NCBI RefSeq assembly: GCF_001857965.1
Contig: NZ_CP017774.1
Coordinates: 806,001-870,000 of the forward strand
DNA length: 64,000 nucleotides
Direction: 5' to 3'
Source of the DNA: Flavobacterium commune
Lineage (GTDB): Bacteria > Bacteroidota > Bacteroidia > Flavobacteriales > Flavobacteriaceae
Numbering within the stretch: position 1 is the stretch's first letter; each line of letters starts with the position of its first letter. The translations under genes and the position numbers were made by a program. Under the pieces are notes generated by a model. It searched no databases, was not told the DNA's origin, and worked only from the letters and a program-made list of their open reading frames with translations. This document shows, in pieces, positions 56,639-64,000 of this stretch.

Positions 56639-57901
56639 TTATTCTTTCTCTAAAACTTTCTTGGCCAGTTTTCCAACAGTCAATCCCTGTACTAAAATTG
56701 AAAATAGTACTACAATATAAGTTACTTCAAGTAGCAGGTTTTTATATTCTCCATCAGGCATCGAAAGTACTAATGCAATGGAAACTCCTCCACGAATTCC
56801 TCCCCAGACTAAAACCATTAACGAACCTTTATTATAAGCTGATTTGATTCCGAAAAACTTAAAAAAATCAAAAAACATCCACGGTAAAACGATAGAAGCA
56901 ATTCTTGAAAATAACACTATAAATATCGCCACAAAACCTGTTAGCAACTGTTTATTCAAATCGGGCAACAATAATAATTCGAAACCAATAAACAAGAATA
57001 AAATAGCATTCAATATCTCATCTATAAGCTCCCAAAACTTTTCCAGATAATCTTTAGTTTCTTCGCTCATGGCAACTTTTTTGCCATAATTACCAATGAT
57101 TAATCCGGCTATTACCATCGCTAACGGACTGGAAACATGTAAACTTTGCGCAATTAAAAATCCACCCATTACAATAGAAAGCGTAATCAATACAGAAACT
57201 TTATAATCATCTATTTTCTTCATCACATTCGATGCTGAGAATCCTAAAACCGCTCCTAATAAAAGTCCGCCGATTCCTTCTTTAGCAAACAACCATGCAA
57301 TTGAACCAAAACTCATATCAAATGTAGGATCAGTTGCCATTTTTAAAACAACGGCAAACATCACTACTGCTACTCCATCGTTAAATAAGGATTCACCAAC
57401 GATTTTAGTTTCTATTCGTTTAGGAACTTTAGCCTGCTTTAAAACTCCCAGTACTACAATAGGATCCGTTGGCGAAATTAACGTTCCAAAAACCAAACAA
57501 AATATATAAGGAATATTGATTCCAAAAATTGGAGTAATATTATACAGTAATATAGAGATAATTAATGCCGACAATACTACACTAACCGTAGAATAAATTA
57601 TAATAGGAACTTTTTGCTCTTTAAGATCGGACATATTCACATGAAGTGCACCTGCAAATAAAAGAAAGTTCAACATCGCACCCATCAATATCTCATTGAA
57701 ATCGAATTCTTTTATCAGCTAAAAAAACTCTTTTGTAGTATGAGGAAAATAAGAATCTCCAAGTACACGAATTCCTACTGAAACTAACATAGCAATAATC
57801 ATGATTCCAATAGTCCCCGGGAGTTTTAAAAATCTTAAATTGAGATAAGCGAAAAAAGAAGCCAATACAATGAGTACTGAAAAAGTATAATATAATTCCA
57901 T
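56639..57901 (-). pseudogene. Cation/proton antiporter (CPA1/NhaP type) with an in-frame amber codon
   Basis: Read through, the frame would give about 420 residues with the usual 12-13 membrane segments. Codon 61 is TAG (57719-57721). The first 60 codons (ELYYTFSVLIVLASFFAYL ... HTTKEFF) and the part after it (LIKEFDFNEILMGAMLNFLLFAG) are in the same frame and both fit the family, so a single base change explains the break. Conserved parts downstream include FGTLISPTDPIVVLGVLK, GESLFNDGVAVVMF and LVWGGIRGGVSIALVLSMP, the ion-binding and transport helices. A downstream start (GTG, ATG or TTG near 57688) could express a truncated protein lacking the first helices. A sequencing error is also possible. 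Confidence 0.8.
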
Positions 57902-57989
57902 AAAAAGTGATTTTTACAAAAATATCTTTCTCATTATTTAATAGAAACTTTCAAAGCCTCAATTAACATAACTTTATAATTGAATAAAC

Positions 57990-58015
57990 AAACTTTCATT
58001 TTTTTTTGAAAGTTT
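57990..58015. promoter_or_regulatory. Operator copy 1 before the GbsR/MarR-type gene
   Basis: A perfect 9-bp inverted repeat, AAACTTTCA, 8 nt of T, TGAAAGTTT. The right half overlaps the -33 region of the promoter. An identical arm and spacing recur at 58564-58589. It probably binds the regulator encoded 26 nt downstream. Confidence 0.65.
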
Positions 58016-58036
58016 AAAAACTTTTACTTACATTTG
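58005..58036 (+). promoter_or_regulatory. Promoter of the GbsR/MarR-type gene (TTTG, 20 nt, TACATTTG)
   Basis: TTTG (58005-58008), 20 nt, then the perfect -7 box TACATTTG (58029-58036), 4 nt before the ATG. The -33 part lies inside the operator, so repressor binding would block RNA polymerase. The transcript is predicted to be leaderless. Confidence 0.65.
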
Positions 58037-58040
58037 AGTC

Positions 58041-58544
58041 ATGGAAATCAAAGAAGCTAAAAATAAATTTATTCAGACTTGGGGAGCACTTGGTTCGCAA
58101 TGGGGAATTAACAAAACCATGGCACAAATTCATGCTTTACTAATGGTTTCTACTGAAGCTGTTTCTATGGAAGAGGTGATGGAACAATTGCAAATTTCAC
58201 GCGGAAATGCTAGTATGAATTTAAGAGCTTTGATGGACTGGGGTATTGTTTATAAAGAATACAAAGCTGGAGAGCGAAGAGAGTTTTTTACCGCCGAAAA
58301 AGATTTAGATGAATTAGCCATAAAAATTGCTAAAGAGCGTAGTAAAAGAGAAATTAAACCAGCTTTAAAAATTTTAAAAGAAGTTTCTTCGATACAATCA
58401 AATAACACAGCCGAAGAAATTCAGTTTATCGAGCAAACCACAAAACTCTATGATTTTGTTTTGAAAGCCGATAATGTATTAGACAAAATCACTGAATACA
58501 AAGACAACTGGTTGACCAAACTAGTAGTCAAGTTTATGAAATAG
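58041..58544 (+). CDS. GbsR/MarR-family transcriptional regulator
   Basis: 167 aa. A winged-helix domain follows an N-terminal helix: QIHALLMVSTEAVSMEEVME, QLQISRGNASMNLRALMDWG (recognition helix) and VYKEYKAGERREFFTAE (wing). The C-terminal helical part mediates dimerisation. The closest family is GbsR-like regulators, some of which respond to choline; the ligand here is unknown. Identical inverted repeats before this gene and before the next one suggest it controls itself and the small membrane-protein genes downstream. Confidence 0.88.
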   Translation: MEIKEAKNKFIQTWGALGSQWGINKTMAQIHALLMVSTEAVSMEEVMEQLQISRGNASMNLRALMDWGIVYKEYKAGERREFFTAEKDLDELAIKIAKERSKREIKPALKILKEVSSIQSNNTAEEIQFIEQTTKLYDFVLKADNVLDKITEYKDNWLTKLVVKFMK

Positions 58545-58563
58545 AACTAAAAAAATTTAATTA

Positions 58564-58589
58564 AAACTTTCATTTTTTTCTGAAAGTTT
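58564..58589. promoter_or_regulatory. Operator copy 2 before the 111-aa membrane protein gene
   Basis: Same arms and same 8-nt spacing as the copy at 57990-58015 (spacer seven T and one C). It lies 16 nt before the next ATG. No clear -7 box follows, so it may be an extra regulator site rather than a full promoter. Confidence 0.6.
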
Positions 58590-58605
58590 AAAATAAAAGA
58601 AAATT

Positions 58606-58941
58606 ATGAAAATTATAAACTACCTAAATTACTTTTTTGTTGGAGTTCCAACAATTTTATTTCTAATCGGAATTTTAAAAGACAGCTTTTTATTTTTCGG
58701 TTTACTTTCAGTTATAATGACTGGGCTATTTCAAGTCACAATAGGAATAAAAATGTTAATAGATAAACCAAATGACAAATTTCTCATGGCTTACATAATT
58801 GGCGTATTAACATTCTTTATTTTATGGTTCATTTGTTTAATTACCGATTATGAAAATCCAATGTTTTACATATTGATTTCAACACCACCCATTTTAGCAA
58901 TCTATCTTTCAATAATAATCTATAAAAAAGCAAACAAATGA
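58606..58941 (+). CDS. Small membrane protein of unknown function
   Basis: 111 aa, about four membrane segments (YFFVGVPTILFLIGIL, LFFGLLSVIMTGLF, AYIIGVLTFFILWFICLI, YILISTPPILAIYLSIII). No family is recognised. It sits behind the second operator, and its stop codon overlaps the start of the DUF2071-type gene (ATGA), so the two are translationally coupled. Confidence 0.72.
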   Translation: MKIINYLNYFFVGVPTILFLIGILKDSFLFFGLLSVIMTGLFQVTIGIKMLIDKPNDKFLMAYIIGVLTFFILWFICLITDYENPMFYILISTPPILAIYLSIIIYKKANK

Positions 58942-59651
58942 GCTTCTTAACTGCAAACTGGAACAATTTAGCATTAATCAATTACGTGATTAATCCTAAG
59001 ATGCTAAACAAATACCTTCCAAAGGGAACCGAAATAGATTTATGGAATGACAAATGTTATGTTAGCTTGGTGGGCTTTATGTTCAACAACACTAAATTAT
59101 TGGGTTTAAAAATTCCATTTCACATCAACTTTGAAGAAGTAAATCTTAGGTTTTATGTCAAACGATTTGAAAATGGTGGATGGAAACGTGGTGTAGTTTT
59201 TATAAAAGAAGTAGTTCCAAAACGAGCACTAAGCTTAATAGCAAACACCTGGTATAAGGAACATTATCAAACCAACAAGATGAGTCATGGAGTTACCGAA
59301 AATAATACCTCAAGAACATTTACCTATCAATGGAAAAACAACAACCATTGGAATTCTATTCAAGTGGAAACAAAATTAGATCAGTCAGCTATCGAATTAA
59401 ATTCAGAAGCCGAATTCATAACAGAGCATTATTTTGGTTATACCAAATATGATAAAAACATCACTTTTGAATATGAAGTCACACACCCAAGATGGGAACA
59501 ATTTGAAATAATCAATTATAAAATTGATGTAGATTTTGAAAACAATTACGGAAAAGATTTTGCTTTCCTCAACGAATCAAAACCTGTTTCTGTATTCTTA
59601 GCCAAAGGCTCTAAAATTACTGTTGAAAATAAACGAAAAATAAAATCATGA
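58938..59651 (+). CDS. DUF2071-type (YqjF-like) protein
   Basis: 237 aa, soluble. The opening FLTANWNNLALINYVINPKM and the segments GTEIDLWNDKCYVSLVGFMF, EEVNLRFYVKRFENGGWKRG and FIKEVVPKRALSLIANTWY match the DUF2071/YqjF family. No enzymatic role is established. It overlaps both neighbours by ATGA. Confidence 0.8.
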   Translation: MSFLTANWNNLALINYVINPKMLNKYLPKGTEIDLWNDKCYVSLVGFMFNNTKLLGLKIPFHINFEEVNLRFYVKRFENGGWKRGVVFIKEVVPKRALSLIANTWYKEHYQTNKMSHGVTENNTSRTFTYQWKNNNHWNSIQVETKLDQSAIELNSEAEFITEHYFGYTKYDKNITFEYEVTHPRWEQFEIINYKIDVDFENNYGKDFAFLNESKPVSVFLAKGSKITVENKRKIKS

Positions 59652-59992
59652 ACCTTAACATCATTGGATATTGCATCTATTTAGGTATCACCACAATTAT
59701 AATTTTAAGAGTGGGAAGAATATGTTATGAAAATGGAAACGTATATGTTTCGACACTCATTCCAAACCATGAAGATCTATGTCATAAAATCAACCAAATC
59801 TTACTGATAGGCTATTATTTAATGAATCTTGGTTATTGCGCAATGACACTAATCTCATGGAATAAAATCAACTCAATCATACAATTAATCGAAGTTATCT
59901 CCTCCAAATCGGCAATAATAATTTGTATAATAGCAGCTATGCATTACATCAATATCATCATACTAACAAAATACATCAAAAAATTAATTTAA
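59648..59992 (+). CDS. Small membrane protein, paralogue of the next gene
   Basis: 114 aa with three to four membrane segments. It shares with the 121-aa protein that follows the pattern IGY-YL near the start, then N-VY, a middle N-L-GYYL/GFYLLNLG motif and a hydrophobic C-terminus. The pair looks like a tandem duplication. It overlaps the DUF2071-type gene by ATGA. Confidence 0.7.
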   Translation: MNLNIIGYCIYLGITTIIILRVGRICYENGNVYVSTLIPNHEDLCHKINQILLIGYYLMNLGYCAMTLISWNKINSIIQLIEVISSKSAIIICIIAAMHYINIIILTKYIKKLI

Positions 59993-60003
59993 AAAATTCA
60001 ATT

Positions 60004-60369
60004 ATGGAAACTACAAAAATTTTAATCGGATACGCTGTTTATTTACCCGTTGCTTTGTTCTTGACTTACTATGTTTCTAGAACTCTTTTTAGAAACAGTA
60101 AAGTCTACATGATGGATATTTTTAGAGGACGAGAAGAAATTGCCGATGCTACCAACAAACTCTTCGAAACCGGATTTTACTTACTCAATTTAGGTTTTGC
60201 TCTAATGATTTTGGAAATGAAAATGAAAAATGATAGTTACCAATTATTAATTGAAAAATTGAGTTACAAAATTGGGGGCTTTACCATTTATTTAGGAATT
60301 ATGCTTTTTCTAAACTTATATTTTTTCTTTAGAGGAAAAAGAAAAGCGAAAGAAGCAGCAATCAATTAA
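60004..60369 (+). CDS. Small membrane protein, paralogue of the previous gene
   Basis: 121 aa from the ATG at 60004 (METTKILIGYAVYLPVALF). The longer frame from 59923 overlaps the previous gene and is rejected. It shows the same GFYLLNLGFALM core as its neighbour and ends in a basic tail (FFFRGKRKAKEAAIN). It is the last gene of the cluster, closed by the second copy of the CCGAAGC hairpin. Confidence 0.75.
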   Translation: METTKILIGYAVYLPVALFLTYYVSRTLFRNSKVYMMDIFRGREEIADATNKLFETGFYLLNLGFALMILEMKMKNDSYQLLIEKLSYKIGGFTIYLGIMLFLNLYFFFRGKRKAKEAAIN

Positions 60370-60393
60370 ATTGAAAATTTTTAAACTAATTCA

Positions 60394-60420
60394 AACCGAA
60401 GCGTTATTGCTTCAGTTTTT
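60394..60420 (+). terminator. Terminator of the GbsR-type gene cluster
   Basis: AACCGAAGC with GCTTCAGTT around GTTATT, one mismatch, followed by T. Its first 20 nt match the terminator at 56590 exactly. Confidence 0.75.
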
Positions 60421-60423
60421 CAT

Positions 60424-61236
60424 TTAAAACAAAAGCACCATCAACCACCAAAGAACAGGAATGCTTTCTACCCAAAAAGAAGTGTAATATTTAGAGCGAT
60501 TTTCATTCGATAAAATAATAAAAAGAGAAAGTATCACTACCAAAATCAAATTGACGACCAATTGTTTTTCGATAAAATTATTTTTAAAAAACTCTAAAAA
60601 ATAAAAAAGAAACAACAATAACAAACCCATGATTTTGGTTCGTTTAACGCCTATTTGTTGCGGAACGGTTTTAAGATGCGGATCATCATTAGACAAATCG
60701 ATAATTTCAAAAACTAAAATTAAATCGAAAATCAATATAAATCGTTGGATGCATTTAATCAAAAAATCAAAACCTAAATCAACATGAGCATTGATTAACG
60801 GCAAAACCAAAGTAACTCCTACCCAACACAAAGACACTATATATATTTTGACTCCAGCCCAGTTTCGTGCATTCTTTCGATTAGGAAAAAAAGGGAGCGT
60901 GTACAATAACGTCAGGATTAAAACGCTGACAGCCACAAGTTGGGTGACTCTTTCTAACTTAAAAAAATAAAAACCAACAGCCAAAAATGAAAAAAAGCTC
61001 AAAACAGCGATCATTTTCAGTTCGTTGCGCATCACTCTTTTTTTGGCTCTGGCCAAAGCATCGTATTTTACAAAGTTATAGCCAACAATGGTTCCAAAAA
61101 AAGAAAAAAGCGCAATGGATTCATCATAGGGAATTTCGAACATAAATTGTGTCATCCGCACCAGAGCATACACCGATAAAGCGACGTGAATACTGGATTT
61201 AAGATAAAAATCAAAAAGGGCTTGAATACGAATCAT
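60424..61236 (-). CDS. UbiA-superfamily prenyltransferase-like membrane protein
   Basis: 270 aa, about eight membrane segments. It has NFVKYDALARAKKR in the position of the first aspartate motif, LYTLPFFPNRKNARNWAGVK, and the second motif IDLSNDDPHLKTVPQQIGVK, similar to the DxxxD...TxP region of UbiA enzymes. The first motif is weaker than in known prenyltransferases, so activity is uncertain. It is convergent with the GbsR-type cluster. Confidence 0.65.
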   Translation of the reverse strand: MIRIQALFDFYLKSSIHVALSVYALVRMTQFMFEIPYDESIALFSFFGTIVGYNFVKYDALARAKKRVMRNELKMIAVLSFFSFLAVGFYFFKLERVTQLVAVSVLILTLLYTLPFFPNRKNARNWAGVKIYIVSLCWVGVTLVLPLINAHVDLGFDFLIKCIQRFILIFDLILVFEIIDLSNDDPHLKTVPQQIGVKRTKIMGLLLLFLFYFLEFFKNNFIEKQLVVNLILVVILSLFIILSNENRSKYYTSFWVESIPVLWWLMVLLF

Positions 61237-61332
61237 CTAACAAAATTAATCATTTAGAAAGAATATTTATAAATTCCTTTTAAACAAACAAAATCAATCC
61301 TAAAAAACAATGATTTAAAGCGGAATTATGTT

Positions 61333-61340
61333 TATTTTTG
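61333..61340 (+). promoter_or_regulatory. -7 promoter box TATTTTTG for gcvP
   Basis: Perfect TANNTTTG. A leader of about 117 nt would follow, containing a small hairpin GACCA-TAAATT-TGGTC (61387-61402). No convincing -33 TTTG was found at 19-20 nt. Confidence 0.5.
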
Positions 61341-61378
61341 CGCCACGAAAAATAGAACCTTTTTTATAGCTACATGAA

Positions 61379-61468
61379 ATGAGCATGACCATAAATTTGG
61401 TCAAGAAACAAATGAAGTTCTATGTGAATTCCATTTTCCGATTAAAAACAGATATTATCTACAAATGA
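61379..61468 (+). CDS. Possible 29-aa leader ORF overlapping the gcvP start (ATGA)
   Basis: An ATG at 61379 opens 29 codons beginning MSMTINLVKK and ending in a TGA that overlaps the gcvP ATG as ATGA. The overlap would couple translation of the leader to gcvP. The peptide is basic and not glycine-rich, so there is no sign of attenuation by glycine codons. It may be real or chance. Confidence 0.35.
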   Translation: MSMTINLVKKQMKFYVNSIFRLKTDIIYK

Positions 61469-64000
61469 AAACAGACGCTTTTGCTTTAAGACACATAGGT
61501 CCAGAGGAATCAGACTTACAACATATGTTGAAAACAATAGGAGTTGACTCGATAGAACAACTCATTTATGAGACCCTTCCGGATGATATACGTCTAAAAG
61601 CACCTCTAAATTTAGATCCTGAAATGACGGAATATGAATATTTAAAACATATTACGCTTTTAGGAAGTAAAAATAAAATGTTCAAAACCTACATAGGTTT
61701 AGGTTACAACCAAGCCATCGTTCCTGCGGTTATTCAAAGAAACGTGTTTGAAAACCCGGGCTGGTACACGGCTTACACGCCTTACCAGGCCGAAATTGCG
61801 CAAGGTCGTCTGGAAGCAATTTTGAATTTTCAAACGATGGTGATCGAATTAACCGGAATGGAAATCGCCAATGCTTCACTTCTTGACGAAGGTACTGCTG
61901 CAGCTGAGGCTATGGCATTATTATTTGATGTAAGAACCAGAGAGCAAAAGAAAGCTAATGTTTGTAAATTCTTCGTTTCAGAAGAAATCTTACCACAAAC
62001 TTTATCGGTTTTACAAACCCGTTCTACACCTATTGGAGTAGAATTAGTAATAGGAAATCACGAAAACTTTGACTTTTCTGATGAATTCTTCGGAGCTATT
62101 TTACAATATCCTGGGAAATTCGGTCAGGTAAATGACTATACTCCTTTTATTGCAAAAGCTGCTGAAAACAATATCAAAGTAGCTGTTGCTGCCGATATTT
62201 TAAGTTTAGCTAAATTAACTCCTCCGGGAGAAATGGGAGCTGCCGTAGTACTTGGAACTACACAACGTTTCGGAATTCCGTTAGGTTACGGTGGTCCTCA
62301 CGCTGCTTATTTTGCTACCAAAGAAGAATACAAACGTTCTATGCCAGGAAGAATCATCGGGGTAACTGTTGATACTAATGGAAACCGTGCATTGCGTATG
62401 GCATTGCAAACACGTGAACAACACATTAAACGTGATAAAGCAACTTCTAACATCTGTACTGCACAGGTTTTATTGTCAGTTATGGCGAGTATGTATGCTG
62501 TTTATCACGGTCCAAGAGGATTAAGATACATTGCAAACAAAGTACATGCTTCGGCGGTGACTTTAGCAAATACTTTAGCTAAGTTAGGTTTCGAACAAAC
62601 CAATACTGCTTTCTTTGACACTATTGTTATAAAAGCAGATGCTAAAAAAATAAGAGAAATTGCCGAAGCAAACGAAGTGAATTTCTTTTATCCAAATGAA
62701 AATTCAGTTTCTATTTCATTGAATGAAACCATCGGTTTTGCCGATTTGAATAAGGTAGTTTCAATTTTTGCTGCTGCAAAAGAATTAGCTACAATTACAA
62801 TTAGCGAATTATCAGAAACGAATCATTTCCCGGAAAGTTTAATCAGAACTTCAACGTTCTTACAACACGAAGTTTTCAACAAATATCATTCGGAAACTGC
62901 TTTGATGCGTTACATCAAAATGTTAGAGCGTAAAGATTTAGCTTTAAATCACTCAATGATTTCACTAGGTTCTTGCACGATGAAACTAAATGCCGCAGCC
63001 GAAATGTTGCCATTAAGTTCTCCAAGCTGGAATAGCATTCACCCATTCGCTCCTTTAGATCAGGCAAAAGGATACCAAAAAATGCTTTCTAAACTGGAGG
63101 AATACCTAAATGAAATTACCGGTTTTGCTGCAACTACTTTGCAACCAAATTCAGGTGCACAAGGAGAATACGCAGGATTAATGGTAATTCAGGCGTATCA
63201 TGAATCAAGAGGCGATCATCATAGAAATATTGCTTTGATTCCCGCTTCGGCTCACGGAACCAACCCGGCTTCTGCGGCTATGGCAGGAATGAAAGTGGTT
63301 GTTACCAAAACCTTAGAAAACGGAAATATTGACGTAGAAGATTTACGCGAAAAAGCTATTTTACACAAAGACAATTTATCTTGTGTGATGATTACCTATC
63401 CATCCACTCACGGTGTTTACGAAAGCGCGATTAAAGAAATCACTAAAATTGTTCACGATAATGGTGGTCAGGTTTATATGGACGGTGCAAATATGAATGC
63501 TCAGGTTGGATTAACCAATCCAGCAACTATCGGTGCTGACGTTTGTCACCTAAACTTACACAAAACATTTGCTATTCCTCACGGTGGTGGAGGACCTGGT
63601 GTGGGACCAATATGTGTTGCGCCACAATTAGCTCCGTTTTTACCAACAAATCCCGTAGTTCCTACAGGTGGAGAAAATGCAATTACGGCTATTTCTGCTG
63701 CTCCTTGGGGTTCTGCATTAGTATGCTTGATTTCTTATGGATACATCAAAATGCTTGGAGCCGAAGGTTTAAAATCGGCTACTGAACACGCTATTTTGAA
63801 TGCTAACTATATCAAAGAAAAATTAAGCGGTCATTACGACACTTTATATTCAGGAGAAATGGGACGTGCGGCACACGAAATGATTTTAGAATGCCGTCCG
63901 TTCAAACAAAAAGGAATCGAAGTTACCGATATTGCAAAACGTTTGATGGATTACGGTTTCCACGCTCCAACTGTTTCTTTCCCGGTAGCCGGAACTTTAA
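61465..64000 (+). CDS. gcvP: Glycine dehydrogenase (decarboxylating), P-protein, 3'-truncated by window end
   Basis: 845 codons are present and the frame is open to the right edge. It starts MKTDAFALRHIGPEESDLQH, with YIGLGYNQAIVPAVIQRNVF, NPGWYTAYTPYQAEIAQGRL and LLDEGTAAAEAMALL in the N-terminal half. The PLP-binding lysine is residue 700 in CHLNLHKTFAIPHGGGGPG. It decarboxylates glycine and passes the aminomethyl group to the H-protein of the glycine cleavage system. It is the single-chain form with both halves fused. Confidence 0.97.
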   Translation, partial: MKTDAFALRHIGPEESDLQHMLKTIGVDSIEQLIYETLPDDIRLKAPLNLDPEMTEYEYLKHITLLGSKNKMFKTYIGLGYNQAIVPAVIQRNVFENPGWYTAYTPYQAEIAQGRLEAILNFQTMVIELTGMEIANASLLDEGTAAAEAMALLFDVRTREQKKANVCKFFVSEEILPQTLSVLQTRSTPIGVELVIGNHENFDFSDEFFGAILQYPGKFGQVNDYTPFIAKAAENNIKVAVAADILSLAKLTPPGEMGAAVVLGTTQRFGIPLGYGGPHAAYFATKEEYKRSMPGRIIGVTVDTNGNRALRMALQTREQHIKRDKATSNICTAQVLLSVMASMYAVYHGPRGLRYIANKVHASAVTLANTLAKLGFEQTNTAFFDTIVIKADAKKIREIAEANEVNFFYPNENSVSISLNETIGFADLNKVVSIFAAAKELATITISELSETNHFPESLIRTSTFLQHEVFNKYHSETALMRYIKMLERKDLALNHSMISLGSCTMKLNAAAEMLPLSSPSWNSIHPFAPLDQAKGYQKMLSKLEEYLNEITGFAATTLQPNSGAQGEYAGLMVIQAYHESRGDHHRNIALIPASAHGTNPASAAMAGMKVVVTKTLENGNIDVEDLREKAILHKDNLSCVMITYPSTHGVYESAIKEITKIVHDNGGQVYMDGANMNAQVGLTNPATIGADVCHLNLHKTFAIPHGGGGPGVGPICVAPQLAPFLPTNPVVPTGGENAITAISAAPWGSALVCLISYGYIKMLGAEGLKSATEHAILNANYIKEKLSGHYDTLYSGEMGRAAHEMILECRPFKQKGIEVTDIAKRLMDYGFHAPTVSFPVAGTL

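Noticed and set aside
56639-57901. Frameshift in the antiporter gene
   Set aside because: Both halves lie in the same frame separated only by TAG, so a nonsense codon and not an indel explains the break.
61341-61464. Glycine riboswitch upstream of gcvP
   Set aside because: The leader is only about 120 nt and shows no paired aptamer cores; only one short hairpin and a small ORF are visible.
63543-63785. Plus-strand ORF inside gcvP
   Set aside because: Out-of-frame shadow of gcvP, which stays open with the PLP-lysine motif across this stretch.

Overview
The window looks like chromosomal DNA of a member of the Bacteroidota, most likely a Flavobacterium or close relative. The DNA is AT-rich. 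A SusC/SusD outer-membrane pair and an UpxY-type antiterminator are present. Many genes carry the Bacteroidota promoter signature (TTTG, about 19-20 nt, TANNTTTG), and Shine-Dalgarno sequences are generally absent. No tRNA, rRNA, phage, insertion sequence or CRISPR array was seen.

Layout. (1) 1-8.7 kb, minus strand: the start of a capsule or exopolysaccharide locus. In transcription order it holds Wza-like export lipoprotein, Wzc-like tyrosine autokinase, UDP-HexNAc 4-epimerase, UDP-glucose dehydrogenase, UpxY antiterminator, a TviB-type UDP-sugar dehydrogenase and the N-terminus of mannose-1-phosphate guanylyltransferase, which runs off the left edge. (2) 8.7-15.2 kb, minus: housekeeping genes (recR, a CoA-binding protein, ctlX, gltA, eno, carA), several with a visible promoter and terminator. 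(3) 15.3-32.6 kb, minus: the str, S10, spc and alpha ribosomal clusters in conserved order (rpsL to rplQ), with secY, infA, a zinc-ligand-poor rpmJ and rpoA. (4) 32.8-38.6 kb, plus: SusC, SusD and a third lipoprotein. (5) 38.7-56.6 kb: mixed housekeeping genes (rlmB, rhomboid, rarA, a YjjG-like nucleotidase, radC, mpl, obgE, a CNNM/CorC-type membrane protein, adk, hpt, a RHH/PIN toxin-antitoxin pair, purK-purE, an M3 peptidase). (6) 56.6-61.2 kb: a cation/proton antiporter gene broken by one in-frame amber codon, then a GbsR/MarR-type regulator with a five-gene cluster of small membrane proteins and a DUF2071-type protein, and a UbiA-like membrane protein. (7) The 5' part of gcvP runs off the right edge.

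The most unusual material is intergenic. At least six spacers are built from short words repeated in tandem at exactly 7-nt spacing, several as two inverted arrays that together fill the space from one gene's stop to the next gene's start. Related inverted-arm elements with other word lengths lie in three more spacers. There is also a structured RNA candidate upstream of rarA that resembles a recurrent Flavobacteria motif, a bulged hairpin just before rpsD that could be an S4 autoregulatory site, two identical operators around the GbsR-type gene, and a group of promoters whose -7 box lies 3-5 nt before the start codon, which implies leaderless mRNAs.
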